From Paenibacillus xylanivorans (GTDB lineage: Bacteria > Bacillota > Bacilli > Paenibacillales > Paenibacillaceae), in NCBI RefSeq assembly GCF_001280595.1, contig NZ_LITU01000050.1:1-64000 (forward strand): DNA of 64,000 nucleotides, in the 5' to 3' direction. Under the pieces are notes generated by a model that saw only the letters and a list, made by a program, of their open reading frames with translations, searched no databases and had not been told where the DNA came from. Below are positions 8,244-17,069 of this stretch, one piece after another. Each line of letters begins with the position of its first letter. Position 1 is the stretch's first letter. The translations under genes were made by a program, and so were the position numbers.

Positions 8244-9875
8244 ATGACGCTCAAAAAGTGGGGGAGTATCGCTCTAGTTTGTATGATGTCCGTATCGATG
8301 CTGGCCGGGTGCAGTTCCAAGGATGCGGCTGATTCATCGGGAAGTACTAAGGATAAGGGAGCTGCCAATGACAAGGTCAATGCGAGTGGATTTCCGATTG
8401 TAAATGACACCATTAAAGTGAGCGGATTTGCCGGAAAGTTTTTTGCCAATGCGGACTGGAACGATCTCAGACTCTGGAAAGAGTATGAGAAGATGTCAAA
8501 TGTTCATATCCAGTGGGATACGGTGCAGAAGGATAATTTGAAGGAAAAACGCAATCTCCTGCTGGCAGGCGGCGCTTACCCGGAGCTGTTCTACGCCTCG
8601 GCGTTTTCCAGATCGGATCTGCTGAAATACGGCAAGCAGGGCGCATTCATTCCTCTAAATGATCTGATCGACCAATACGCGCCTAACTTTAAGGCTCTAA
8701 TGAAGAAGTATCCGGTTATTGGCAAAGGGATTACGATGCCGGATGGTAACATATATGGGCTGCCAACCTTGTATGATCCGGAATTTAAGTCGGTTCTGTA
8801 CGGAACACCTTGGGTGAAGCAAGAGTGGCTTGATAAATTAGGTTTGCAGGAACCGCAGACATTAGATGACTTCTATAATATGTTGAAAGCATTTAAAGAA
8901 AAGGACCCGAACGGCAATGGGCAGAAGGACGAGTTTGCCTGGGGCGGTGTGGGAACGGCTGGTGTGGTGAACTACCTGAGAGGTTCATTTGGGGTGAATA
9001 ATCATGGAACCTCCAACATTAACATTGATACAGATCCTCAGACGGATAAAGTACGCTTTATTCCAACTGATCCCCATTACAAGGAGCTGTTACAGTTCGT
9101 GAATAAGCTCTACAAGGACGGATTACTTGAGCAGGACATTGTATCTGTTAAGAGTACTGAAGTAGATGCTAAAGGAATGGAAGGCCTGATCGGAGTCGTT
9201 GATAATGTTGATCCGGTTGCGATATACAATCAGAAAGGTTATGTTGGCATGCCAGTATTGAAGGGTCCTCATGGCGATCAGACATACAACGCCTATGGTT
9301 CTCCACTCGGTAATATCGGAATGTTCGTACTGACAGATAAAGCCAAAAATCCAGAGGCCATGATCCGCTGGATGGATTATTTCTACAGCGATGAGGGCAT
9401 CAAAACGTTCTTCATGGGCTGGAAAGATGAGACATATAAAGAAGACGCAGACGGCAACGTAGACTATGTCGACAATATCAAAAACAACCCGGATGGCCTT
9501 AATCTGGACCAGGCGGTAGGTCAATACCTGATTTGGCCGGGTGGATACTACCCTGGTTTTGTGAAGCAGAAATACTTCAAGGGTGCTGAAGGTCTGCCAA
9601 CTTCGGTTGATAATGCGAAAAAAGCAGAGTCTCACATCTTACCACAAGATCAAATTTGGCCTCCGTTTAATTTCACACAGGAAGAGCAGCGGGATCTGAC
9701 CACTTTCCAGACGGATATTGAAACGTATGTAGATGAAATGCGTGACAAATTCATTACTGGAAATGAATCCTTTGACAATTGGGATCAGTATGTGGCAGCT
9801 CTTCAAAAGATGGGCGTAGAACGATATGTAGCCATCTATCAATCAGCAGCAGACCGTTATACCCAAGCAGATTAG
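8244..9875 (+). CDS. Extracellular sugar-binding lipoprotein of the LplA/YtcQ type
   Basis: The 543-residue lipoprotein has signal peptide LVCMMSVSMLAGCSS with lipobox LAGC, followed by a Ser/Asp/Lys-rich linker. The body has the family features of large class-1 solute receptors, including DPNGNGQKDEFAWGG, a Ca-binding-like loop. The start at ATG 8244 has GGGAGG at the right distance and gives a normal signal peptide. It delivers oligosaccharide to the two permeases encoded just upstream. Confidence 0.92.
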   Translation: MTLKKWGSIALVCMMSVSMLAGCSSKDAADSSGSTKDKGAANDKVNASGFPIVNDTIKVSGFAGKFFANADWNDLRLWKEYEKMSNVHIQWDTVQKDNLKEKRNLLLAGGAYPELFYASAFSRSDLLKYGKQGAFIPLNDLIDQYAPNFKALMKKYPVIGKGITMPDGNIYGLPTLYDPEFKSVLYGTPWVKQEWLDKLGLQEPQTLDDFYNMLKAFKEKDPNGNGQKDEFAWGGVGTAGVVNYLRGSFGVNNHGTSNINIDTDPQTDKVRFIPTDPHYKELLQFVNKLYKDGLLEQDIVSVKSTEVDAKGMEGLIGVVDNVDPVAIYNQKGYVGMPVLKGPHGDQTYNAYGSPLGNIGMFVLTDKAKNPEAMIRWMDYFYSDEGIKTFFMGWKDETYKEDADGNVDYVDNIKNNPDGLNLDQAVGQYLIWPGGYYPGFVKQKYFKGAEGLPTSVDNAKKAESHILPQDQIWPPFNFTQEEQRDLTTFQTDIETYVDEMRDKFITGNESFDNWDQYVAALQKMGVERYVAIYQSAADRYTQAD

Positions 9876-9917
9876 AAGGTCATCAGTAGATTTCAGATCA
9901 TAAAGGAGCGAATAAAT

Positions 9918-11189
9918 ATGAGTCAACTGAAAGCAGTCCTGATTGGAGCAGGTGCGAGAGGAGCGGGTGGCTATGCACCCTATGCACTTGATTATCCGCA
10001 TGAGCTTACCTTCATTGCAGTTGCCGAAGCCGATCCAGTGAGGAGAGCAAGATTTGCTGAGAAGCACGGGATTCCGCCGGAACGCTGTTATGAGTCTTGG
10101 GAGCCCTTGTTGGCTGAACCTAAGCTGGCTGATATTGCGGTTATTTGTACACAGGACAGAATGCATTATGGCCCAACCATGCAGGCTTTAGATAAGAAGT
10201 ATCATGTTATGCTGGAGAAGCCGATGTCACCTGATCCGAAGGAATGTCTTGAGATGGAACAAGCGGCGAGAGATAATGATCGGCTGCTCACGATCTGCCA
10301 TGTGCTGCGGTACACACCGTTCTGGAATACAATCAAGAAGGTGATACAAGAAGGACGTATCGGAGAAATTGTCTCCATTCAGTTGAATGAGAATGTGGGT
10401 TACTGGCATATTGCCCACAGCTTCGTGCGAGGAAATTGGAATAATTCCAACACATCCAGCCCGATGATCCTGTCCAAGTCATGCCATGATATGGACGTAT
10501 TATCCTGGCTCGTGGATCAACCTTGCCTCAAGGTCAGTTCGTTCGGATCTCTTAAACATTTTCATGAAGGCAATGCACCGGAAGGTTCCGCTGACCGATG
10601 CTTGGATTGTGCTGTAGAACCAACCTGCGCGTACTCTGCACCAAGATTTTATTTGAGTGACCAGTTCAGGGGTTGGGCAGGACATTTTACACAGGAGCTG
10701 ACGAAACCGAATATCATACAGGGTTTGCGTGATACCGATTACGGCCGGTGTGTATACCGGAGTGACAATAATGTGGTAGATCACCAGGTCGTGAATATGG
10801 AATTTGAAGGCGGAGCTACGGCCATGTTCAGTATGTGCGGCTTTACATTTGAGCAGGAACGTAGAATCCAGATCATGGGGACGAAAGGAGAACTTCGCGG
10901 TGAGGAAGATCAAATCACCGTGTACGACTTTTTGACACATCAAAAAACAGAAATCACAATCCCTTCTCAAACCAGTGGCCATGGTGGGGGAGACAGCGGC
11001 ATTGTGAGGAATTTTCTGGATGAGGTGCGTCACTATAACGGCCAGGAGAGCCTGACATCGGCTGCGGCTTCCGTCCGGAGCCATCTGATCGCATTCGCAG
11101 CTGAAAAGTCGCGGCTGAACAGTGGCGAGTCTATCGATCTGAATGAATATGCCCGTCAGCTTATGGTGAAGGAAGAGCTATCTAAATAA
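9918..11189 (+). CDS. Gfo/Idh/MocA-family NAD(P)-dependent oxidoreductase
   Basis: The 423-residue protein has an N-terminal Rossmann fold (AVLIGAGARGAGGYAPYAL, residues 6-24), the substrate-side lysine motif MLEKPMSPDP (about residues 98-107) and a C-terminal beta-sheet domain with the conserved SCHDMDVLSWL helix. The family oxidises or reduces sugar and inositol derivatives. A cysteine cluster (DRCLDCAVEPTCAYSAPRF) in the C-terminal half resembles those of glycosidase-associated members. Its place after the importer suggests it handles the imported sugar. Confidence 0.9.
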   Translation: MSQLKAVLIGAGARGAGGYAPYALDYPHELTFIAVAEADPVRRARFAEKHGIPPERCYESWEPLLAEPKLADIAVICTQDRMHYGPTMQALDKKYHVMLEKPMSPDPKECLEMEQAARDNDRLLTICHVLRYTPFWNTIKKVIQEGRIGEIVSIQLNENVGYWHIAHSFVRGNWNNSNTSSPMILSKSCHDMDVLSWLVDQPCLKVSSFGSLKHFHEGNAPEGSADRCLDCAVEPTCAYSAPRFYLSDQFRGWAGHFTQELTKPNIIQGLRDTDYGRCVYRSDNNVVDHQVVNMEFEGGATAMFSMCGFTFEQERRIQIMGTKGELRGEEDQITVYDFLTHQKTEITIPSQTSGHGGGDSGIVRNFLDEVRHYNGQESLTSAAASVRSHLIAFAAEKSRLNSGESIDLNEYARQLMVKEELSK

Positions 11190-11199
11190 TCAGCAGTGT

Positions 11200-11255
11200 A
11201 TCGAAAAGCTGCCCCTCAAAGTATGAATATATTTTGAGGGACGGCTTTTTGTTCG
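11200..11255 (+). terminator. Terminator of the importer/oxidoreductase operon
   Basis: CCCTCAAA/TTTGAGGG stem followed by a short GC step and a TTTTTG tract. The 11256-11513 interval holds no gene that I can support. Confidence 0.75.
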
Positions 11256-11513
11256 TTTGGGGGCAACCATCATGAGAAGGATACCGATCAACTTTTGTCG
11301 GCAGTCTTCTCGGCTAATGGGCAGGATAGCTCAATAATTTCGAATCACAGACTTTAATCCTAAGTAATCCCAATAAAACTCTATATTGTAGTGGGTACTA
11401 CCGTTCTCAATAATAACGTATCTTGTTTATTTGTAATGATGATACCTCTCAAGCGGGGACAACGGCAAAAACGTAAACTGGATCAAGCAGCGTGAAAAAA
11501 TATCTTCATCAAA

Positions 11514-11546
11514 CAGCGCGCACCGATTGAGCATCGGTACGCGCTG
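11514..11546 (-). terminator. Terminator of the minus-strand sugar dehydrogenase gene
   Basis: CAGCGCG.ACCGAT / ATCGGT.CGCGCTG hairpin. On the minus strand it lies just past the stop codon at 11580 and is followed by a loose T-rich stretch. Confidence 0.75.
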
Positions 11547-11579
11547 GCTGCATAGCTTTTGTTCATCTATTCATATCCA

Positions 11580-13856
11580 CTAGAAGTTAGGTGCCAATCG
11601 AACAAGTTTATCCGGAGTGCCATCACCGTTCTTATCGCCATTGTTGCTGGTGACGAAATACAGCGATCCGTCTGGCGCTTCAACAATATCACGGATGCGG
11701 CCGTATTTATTTACAAACAAATAATTAAGATCACTACTTTTGATCGTCGGCTTGCCGTTCTGCTCTCCAATGACCATGTGGATGATCTGTTTGCCTTTTA
11801 AATTGGTAACAAGAAGATTTCCTGCCCACGGCCCTTGGGTTACAAAAGTCATGCCAGAAGGCGCCCAGGTTGTGCCACTCGCATAAATAAGCGGAGGCGT
11901 AATGCCTGGTTGATTCTGATTTCCGCCCTCATATTTAGGCCAACCGTAATTGTTACCAGGTTGAATGAAGTTAATTTCGTCCTTAGAGGCCTCGCCATGC
12001 TCTGATTCAAAGAGACGATTCGTCCCAGGCTGCCATGCTAATCCTTGAGGATTCCGGTGTCCACGGCTATAAATCGGAGAGGAAGCACCAAATGGATTAT
12101 CGCTTGGAATGGTACCGTCCAAATTTAGGCGGAATATTTTTCCCCCGAGGTAAGACAGTGTATCATCTTTGTTTCCGTAGTTGCCGTCACCGAAATACAG
12201 TTTGTTGTCTGGGCCTATTTTCAGACGCCCCCCATTGTGATAGACCGCACCAGGAAGATTAGTGATAAGAACCTTGTCTATTGTAGCTTTGTTGTTATTC
12301 TCTTTAAGACGAACGACCCTGTTGGCTACTTTGTTGTCTGATGTTTTGTAGGAATGGTAGATATACATGTAATGGTTGGAGGTAAAATTAGGATCGAGTG
12401 CAATCCCCAATAAGCCGCCTTCGCTCTTAGGCATGTAGTAAAAAGGGTCACCCAAAGTAATGACCGGTGTTGATTTTAATATCCCATTCTCAACGACACG
12501 AACTCTGCCGCTGTTGCGTTCCGTGAAGAAGATCCGTCCATCTGGTGCGAAATCAATAGCCCATGGCGTTTCCAAGTTGTTTGCGACAACCTCTGGCGTA
12601 TAAGGATCGGAAGAGGCAGGGTTTGTTTTGACAGACAACGCTTTGCTTGCCGCGGAAATATTTCCCGCTAAATCCCTTGCTTTTACGGTGAAGTTGTACG
12701 TGGTATTTGCCTTAAGTCCGGTCACATTGAAGGATGTCGCAGGCGTGCTGTCGGCTAGTGTGCCATCTCTATAAATGTCGTACTCATAGACGCCTACGTT
12801 ATCTGTCGATGCTGTCCAGCTCAATTGGACTGATGAAGATGTTTTGCTTGAGCTTGCAAGTCCTGTCGGGGCAGTCGGGGCTTCCGTATCGGTTTGGTTT
12901 GTCGTTTTCACAGTTAGTGGGCTGCTGGCATTGGAAACATTTCCTGCTGCATCTTTGGCCTTGACCGTGAAATTATATGTGGTATCCGGCTTTAATCCGG
13001 TAAAAGTATAGTTAGTAGCGGTTACATCCGCTTTCGTCAATACATTATCTTTGTACACGTCATAGCTCTTCACGCCAATATCATCCAGCGATGCGGTCCA
13101 GGAGATGTTAGCCGTTGTATCCGTTACACTGGTTGCTTGCAGGTTTGTTGGTTCGGTAGGCGGGAATACATCTCCGGTGGCATTTACTTTCACCTTGTCA
13201 AAGGTGGCCGTGCTTAATTCAGATTCATTATGACTGGTGACAGCCAATCCTACATAGAGCGAGGCATTCATCTTTAGAGTCAAGTTGCCCAAATCGCCCC
13301 AGTTCAACCCGTTATTGGATACATATCCTTTGATGACGTTACCTTTACGCTCCAGCTTGATCCAGGCCGGGCTCGTCGAAGCAATTTTCTCGCTTTGCAT
13401 GGTTCCGCCCGTTTCAGTGCGGTACTGGAATGTGAACCCATTGGAAGGGGTCAACAGCAAATCGACATGCTTGGAATCAGCCTTCAGCGTTTCCCTTATC
13501 ATGATGCCTGCCTTCGCGAAATCATGTGCATTTGTCTGAGAAGAGACTAGGGCAATAATGGAACCGTCACCTGTCCAGGGCTGATACACATAATTGAACT
13601 GATCTGATTTGCCCCAAATGTCCTTGCCTGCCCCGCTTACGGAGAATTGGTCAGCAGCCGGATCGTAAGATGCACTGCCCGTTGTTGTGGGTGAACCAAT
13701 ATTTTGTTGCTTCCAAGGACTCGGTATAGCTGCCAACGCAGTTTCTACCTCCGCTTCTACCTGAGCCTCTGTCTCCGCAAAGCCTGATGTAGGCAATAAA
13801 GTGAGCAGCATACAAATGCAGAGACTAAAAGCCATAAGTTTGCTTCGTGTCAACAT
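11580..13856 (-). CDS. Secreted Fn3-containing PQQ-type glucose/sorbosone dehydrogenase
   Basis: The 758-residue protein has a Sec signal (residues 1-27, ending SGFAET), then a DUF1349-like beta-sandwich (about 45-225, KAGIMIRETLKADSKHVDLLL), two Fn3 domains (about 235-320 and 328-412, each with TTYNFTVKA.D.AGN) and a C-terminal six-bladed propeller (about 420-758). The propeller carries GSDH motifs ETPWAIDFAPDGRIFFTER, YHNGGRLKIGPDNKLYFGDG and SRGHRNPQGLAWQPG. Such enzymes oxidise aldose sugars using PQQ. Whether PQQ is bound here is unknown, since Firmicutes usually do not make it. It is a single-gene unit. Confidence 0.88.
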   Translation of the reverse strand: MLTRSKLMAFSLCICMLLTLLPTSGFAETEAQVEAEVETALAAIPSPWKQQNIGSPTTTGSASYDPAADQFSVSGAGKDIWGKSDQFNYVYQPWTGDGSIIALVSSQTNAHDFAKAGIMIRETLKADSKHVDLLLTPSNGFTFQYRTETGGTMQSEKIASTSPAWIKLERKGNVIKGYVSNNGLNWGDLGNLTLKMNASLYVGLAVTSHNESELSTATFDKVKVNATGDVFPPTEPTNLQATSVTDTTANISWTASLDDIGVKSYDVYKDNVLTKADVTATNYTFTGLKPDTTYNFTVKAKDAAGNVSNASSPLTVKTTNQTDTEAPTAPTGLASSSKTSSSVQLSWTASTDNVGVYEYDIYRDGTLADSTPATSFNVTGLKANTTYNFTVKARDLAGNISAASKALSVKTNPASSDPYTPEVVANNLETPWAIDFAPDGRIFFTERNSGRVRVVENGILKSTPVITLGDPFYYMPKSEGGLLGIALDPNFTSNHYMYIYHSYKTSDNKVANRVVRLKENNNKATIDKVLITNLPGAVYHNGGRLKIGPDNKLYFGDGNYGNKDDTLSYLGGKIFRLNLDGTIPSDNPFGASSPIYSRGHRNPQGLAWQPGTNRLFESEHGEASKDEINFIQPGNNYGWPKYEGGNQNQPGITPPLIYASGTTWAPSGMTFVTQGPWAGNLLVTNLKGKQIIHMVIGEQNGKPTIKSSDLNYLFVNKYGRIRDIVEAPDGSLYFVTSNNGDKNGDGTPDKLVRLAPNF

Positions 13857-13937
13857 CGCTACACTTCCTTTTTAGTTTTTGGAATGGCAATAGGGGATGG
13901 CTTTGACAAACAACAATGAAATCCTCCTTTATCAAAG

Positions 13938-13952
13938 TTAAAACGCTTATAC
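13938..13952. promoter_or_regulatory. Weak cre-like element upstream of the sugar dehydrogenase
   Basis: The AAACGCTT core (ttaaaacgcttatac) matches the centre of the cre consensus about 85 bases before the dehydrogenase start. The flanks match poorly. Catabolite repression of a secreted sugar enzyme would be sensible. Confidence 0.3.
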
Positions 13953-14127
13953 TTTCACATTCCACTTTACCATATATGTATAAAAAGAGGAATGTGATTC
14001 CAAAAAAATAATTTTAATTTTTATACACAAGCAACCGGTTCTAGGATGTCTTTCTCCCAAGAGAAGGAAGTCTTTATACCTCAATAAAGTGGATACTGCT
14101 TGGTCTGCCCGAAGAATAATTCGAGGG

Positions 14128-14180
14128 ATTATCCACGAACCGGGGCTATCGTCCTTGGTTCCCAGATGTTAATTATGGGA
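14128..14180 (+). repeat. Decayed left half of an attC-like site
   Basis: The stretch at 14132-14178 (ccacgaaccggggctatc ... ttggttcccagatgtt) aligns with the left half of the attC-like site at 26092 (acgcatcggggctaccgccc ... taggttgccagatgta). No matching GTTA right end is found nearby. It lies in a 900-base stretch (13857-14769) with no intact gene. Confidence 0.45.
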
Positions 14181-14280
14181 GTTGCTGGTATGGATGTATA
14201 GAGCTTTAAATAAGAGAGTGGGTTGGGATCGTTGATGGCTGAAGACTAGGGGGCACTAAGCTTTAGCGGGCTGCTACAAT

Positions 14281-14544
14281 CTAGTCATTGTCACTCGCGA
14301 AGATCCCCCTCTCCCCTTGGCACGATTGCGTGTCAGGGATCAATTAACTGAAGTGCGTACACCTGACTTGCGCTTTACTTTCAACGAAGCGGCCGAATTT
14401 ATAGGCGAAGTGATGGGTTTAAACCTTTCATCCCAAAGTATCGCACTGCTTGAATCCCGCACAGAAGGTTAGATTGCCGGACTTCAGTTAGCTGCACTTT
14501 CCATGAAGGGACATAAAGATCCCGATAAGATAAATCCTCTTCTG
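14281..14544 (+). pseudogene. MalT/LuxR-type ATPase regulator fragment
   Basis: Reading from ctagtcattgtc gives LVIVTREDPPLPLARLRVRD, then FNEAAEFIGEVMGLNLSSQSI and ESRTEG-stop-IAGLQLAALSMKGHKDP. This is the NTPase-domain signature of large MalT-like LuxR regulators, where the position of the stop is a conserved Trp (TGG to TAG). Only about 85 codons remain, with no N- or C-terminal partner, so the gene is a relic. Confidence 0.75.
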
Positions 14545-14586
14545 CCGTCATGCCCCGCTAAAATCGTTCCTATTATCTTGTAATTC

Positions 14587-14616
14587 TTGAAGCTGCATTT
14601 TTGCGGCTTTTTTTAT
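14587..14616 (+). terminator. Terminator after the LuxR relic
   Basis: AAGCTGC/GCGGCTT stem with an ATTTTT loop and seven T residues. Confidence 0.7.
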
Positions 14617-14769
14617 TTGAGAGTTGAAAATACGAGACATGGACACAACTTGTTGACATCTCGATGAAACGGCTGCCACATTCATAGATTATATTTTTCA
14701 TCAGGAACTTGCACGAAGCCATAGTTCCCACACATCAATATATGAAACTAACATACACGAGGAGGAACT

Positions 14770-16218
14770 ATGATTAACCGCAGCAAGCGTAAACGGCCTA
14801 TTAAAGGAATATATATTTTGCTATTCTTCTTCGTTATTTTAATGGGAATCAAAGCAATCTGGCATACCGGCTCTTCGATGGAAAAATTAATGCCGGCTCT
14901 GACACGTGGAGATACGACGGCTTCGGTGTCCGTACCGAATATATCTCTGGGCAATGCAAAGTACCGAATCGTCATCGATGCTGGACATGGCGGCAAAGAC
15001 CCTGGTGCAACGGGGGCGAGCGGTCAATTCGAAAAGGGCTTTAACCTTTCTTTGGCACAGCGTGTATATCAGCTATTGGAGCAGGAACCGATGTTTGAAC
15101 CCCGTCTAACGCGGACGGATGATGAATTTGTTGCATTGGAGGACCGCGCGGCGATGGCAAACGATTGGAATGCGGATGCTTTGGTTTCAATCCACGGAAA
15201 CACCTACAAGGAGCAAACGATTACCGGCACGGAGACATTGTACCGACATGACGACAGCATTCCACTGGCTCAATCCATACAGGATCATGTCGTAAAAACG
15301 TTGGGATTTCCCGATCGCGGCGTGAAGGAAGAACATCTTAAGGTGCTCTCTTTATCGCAAATGCCTGCGGTGCTCGTTGAAGTTGGGTATCTGACTAACC
15401 CGGATGAGGAAGCCTTTCTGCTCAGCAGCGAAGGTCAGGAAGCGGCGGCCCAGGCGATTGTTGAGGGTTTGAAAACATATTTTGCCCAAAATATTCCCCA
15501 TAAGCCCATTGAGAATGAATTGACTGAAGTGCCGCCACCTGTTTCCATGACGGAGGATCGACAGGGCAAACCGCAGAAGGAGCCGACATTCCAAAACAAA
15601 GTCTATTTCAATGGTTCGGCCGAGGATGGAAAACAAGTCGCATTAACGTTCGATGATGGACCCGACAGTATCGTTACACCGAAGATCCTTGATATATTGA
15701 AGAAAAACAACATCAGAGCTACTTTTTTTATTTTGGGGAACCGGGCCAAAGCCCATCCCGATATCGTACGCCGGATCGCCCAGGAAGGGCATGCGATAGG
15801 CAACCATTCCTGGTCTCATCCGAATTTCGAGCAAATATCGATGGCTGAGGCGATGAAAGAGGTGGATGATACGCAGGACGCGCTCGAAGAAGCGGCAGGT
15901 TTTCGTCCCATCCTGTTTCGGCCGCCATACGGAGCACTTGGAACCGATAAAATGGATGCCATCCACCAAAAAAATCTGGCGGTCGTGAATTGGACGGTGG
16001 ACACGATGGACTGGTCAGGCGTATCTTCAAAAGAGATCATGAGGCTCGTGCACAAAGAATTAAAGCCCGGAGGAATCATATTGCAGCATACCGCCAACGG
16101 GAAAAACCATTTGGCCAATACCATCGAGGCGCTGCAGCAGATAATTCCCGAATTGACTGCTGAAGGATATTCGTTCGTAACGGTGCCGCAGCTCCTGCAT
16201 CTGCCGGAATCACAATAG
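14770..16218 (+). CDS. Bifunctional cell-wall enzyme: Amidase_3 fused to NodB polysaccharide deacetylase
   Basis: The 482-residue protein has an N-terminal membrane anchor (residues 11-30). The zinc amidase domain (about 65-238) has ligands H73 (DAGHGGKDPGA), E88 and H142, plus catalytic E204 (LVEVGYLTN). After a linker comes a NodB domain (about 285-478) with TFDDGP (293-298), HSWSH (H346/H350) and RPPYG (384-388). It should cleave the MurNAc-L-Ala bond and N-deacetylate glycan or peptidoglycan on the outer surface. Both active sites look complete. RBS ACGAGGAGG lies before ATG 14770. Confidence 0.9.
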   Translation: MINRSKRKRPIKGIYILLFFFVILMGIKAIWHTGSSMEKLMPALTRGDTTASVSVPNISLGNAKYRIVIDAGHGGKDPGATGASGQFEKGFNLSLAQRVYQLLEQEPMFEPRLTRTDDEFVALEDRAAMANDWNADALVSIHGNTYKEQTITGTETLYRHDDSIPLAQSIQDHVVKTLGFPDRGVKEEHLKVLSLSQMPAVLVEVGYLTNPDEEAFLLSSEGQEAAAQAIVEGLKTYFAQNIPHKPIENELTEVPPPVSMTEDRQGKPQKEPTFQNKVYFNGSAEDGKQVALTFDDGPDSIVTPKILDILKKNNIRATFFILGNRAKAHPDIVRRIAQEGHAIGNHSWSHPNFEQISMAEAMKEVDDTQDALEEAAGFRPILFRPPYGALGTDKMDAIHQKNLAVVNWTVDTMDWSGVSSKEIMRLVHKELKPGGIILQHTANGKNHLANTIEALQQIIPELTAEGYSFVTVPQLLHLPESQ

Positions 16219-16368
16219 GAAAAAATGAGGCTTAACGGTCTCTCTGCAGATCACTTACGTTTCATAACCGGTATATGCTAAAATCGATTCTATATAGGTA
16301 ACGTACTTGATACGTTGATAAGTGCAGCGATACGACTGCCAGATTAAGAATAAAGAATGGAGATCTTC

Positions 16369-17067
16369 ATGAACAAAACGAAAATTCTCATTATCGAAGA
16401 TGAGGAGCCCATTGCCGATTTGCTTTCATACGGGCTTACGATGGAAGGCTTTCACACGAATACTGCAGCAAGCGGTGCTGCCGGGTTGAATGAACTGGAA
16501 TCTTTCAACCCCGATCTTCTCCTGCTCGACTGGATGCTGCCTGACCAAAGCGGGCTGGATATCTGCAAAAAGGTGACGGCGAACTATAACATTCCCATCT
16601 TGATGATCACGGCTAAATCAGACATTACCGATAAAGTGCTCGGGCTTGAATTCGGTGCGGATGATTATATCACGAAGCCCTTTGATCTGCGCGAAGTCGT
16701 CGCGCGGATCCGCACGATACTCCGCCGGGTGGATCAAGCCAATGTAGCTGAACGGGAAGCGGAGGACGAAGAGGTGATCCGGTTCAAAAACATCGAGATT
16801 GTGGCGGCGGAGAGGGTGGTTAAAAAAGGCGGCCAACATGTCGACCTGACACCAAAGGAATTTGATCTGCTCATGAAATTAATCGGCCATAAAGGTAAAA
16901 TTTTCACGCGTTCCGAACTGCTCGATTTCGTATGGGGATATGATTTTGCCGGCGACACCCGGACGGTGGACACCCATATTCAAAGGCTCCGCAAAAAGCT
17001 CGATGCGGGGGATCTGATTACGACCGTGTTCGGAATCGGCTATAAATTCGAGAAGCGGGCGGAATAG
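16369..17067 (+). CDS. OmpR/PhoB-family response regulator
   Basis: The 232-residue protein has a receiver domain with acidic pair E10/D11, phosphoacceptor D54 (LLLLDWMLPD), K103 (YITKPFD) and a C-terminal winged helix (LTPKEFDLLMKLI ... DTRTVDTHIQRLRKKL). GGAG just upstream favours ATG 16369 over the in-frame ATG at 16357. Its stop is two bases before the kinase gene, so the two form a classical pair. The target may be the amidase/deacetylase or the downstream importer (inference). Confidence 0.93.
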   Translation: MNKTKILIIEDEEPIADLLSYGLTMEGFHTNTAASGAAGLNELESFNPDLLLLDWMLPDQSGLDICKKVTANYNIPILMITAKSDITDKVLGLEFGADDYITKPFDLREVVARIRTILRRVDQANVAEREAEDEEVIRFKNIEIVAAERVVKKGGQHVDLTPKEFDLLMKLIGHKGKIFTRSELLDFVWGYDFAGDTRTVDTHIQRLRKKLDAGDLITTVFGIGYKFEKRAE

Positions 17068-17069
17068 AA

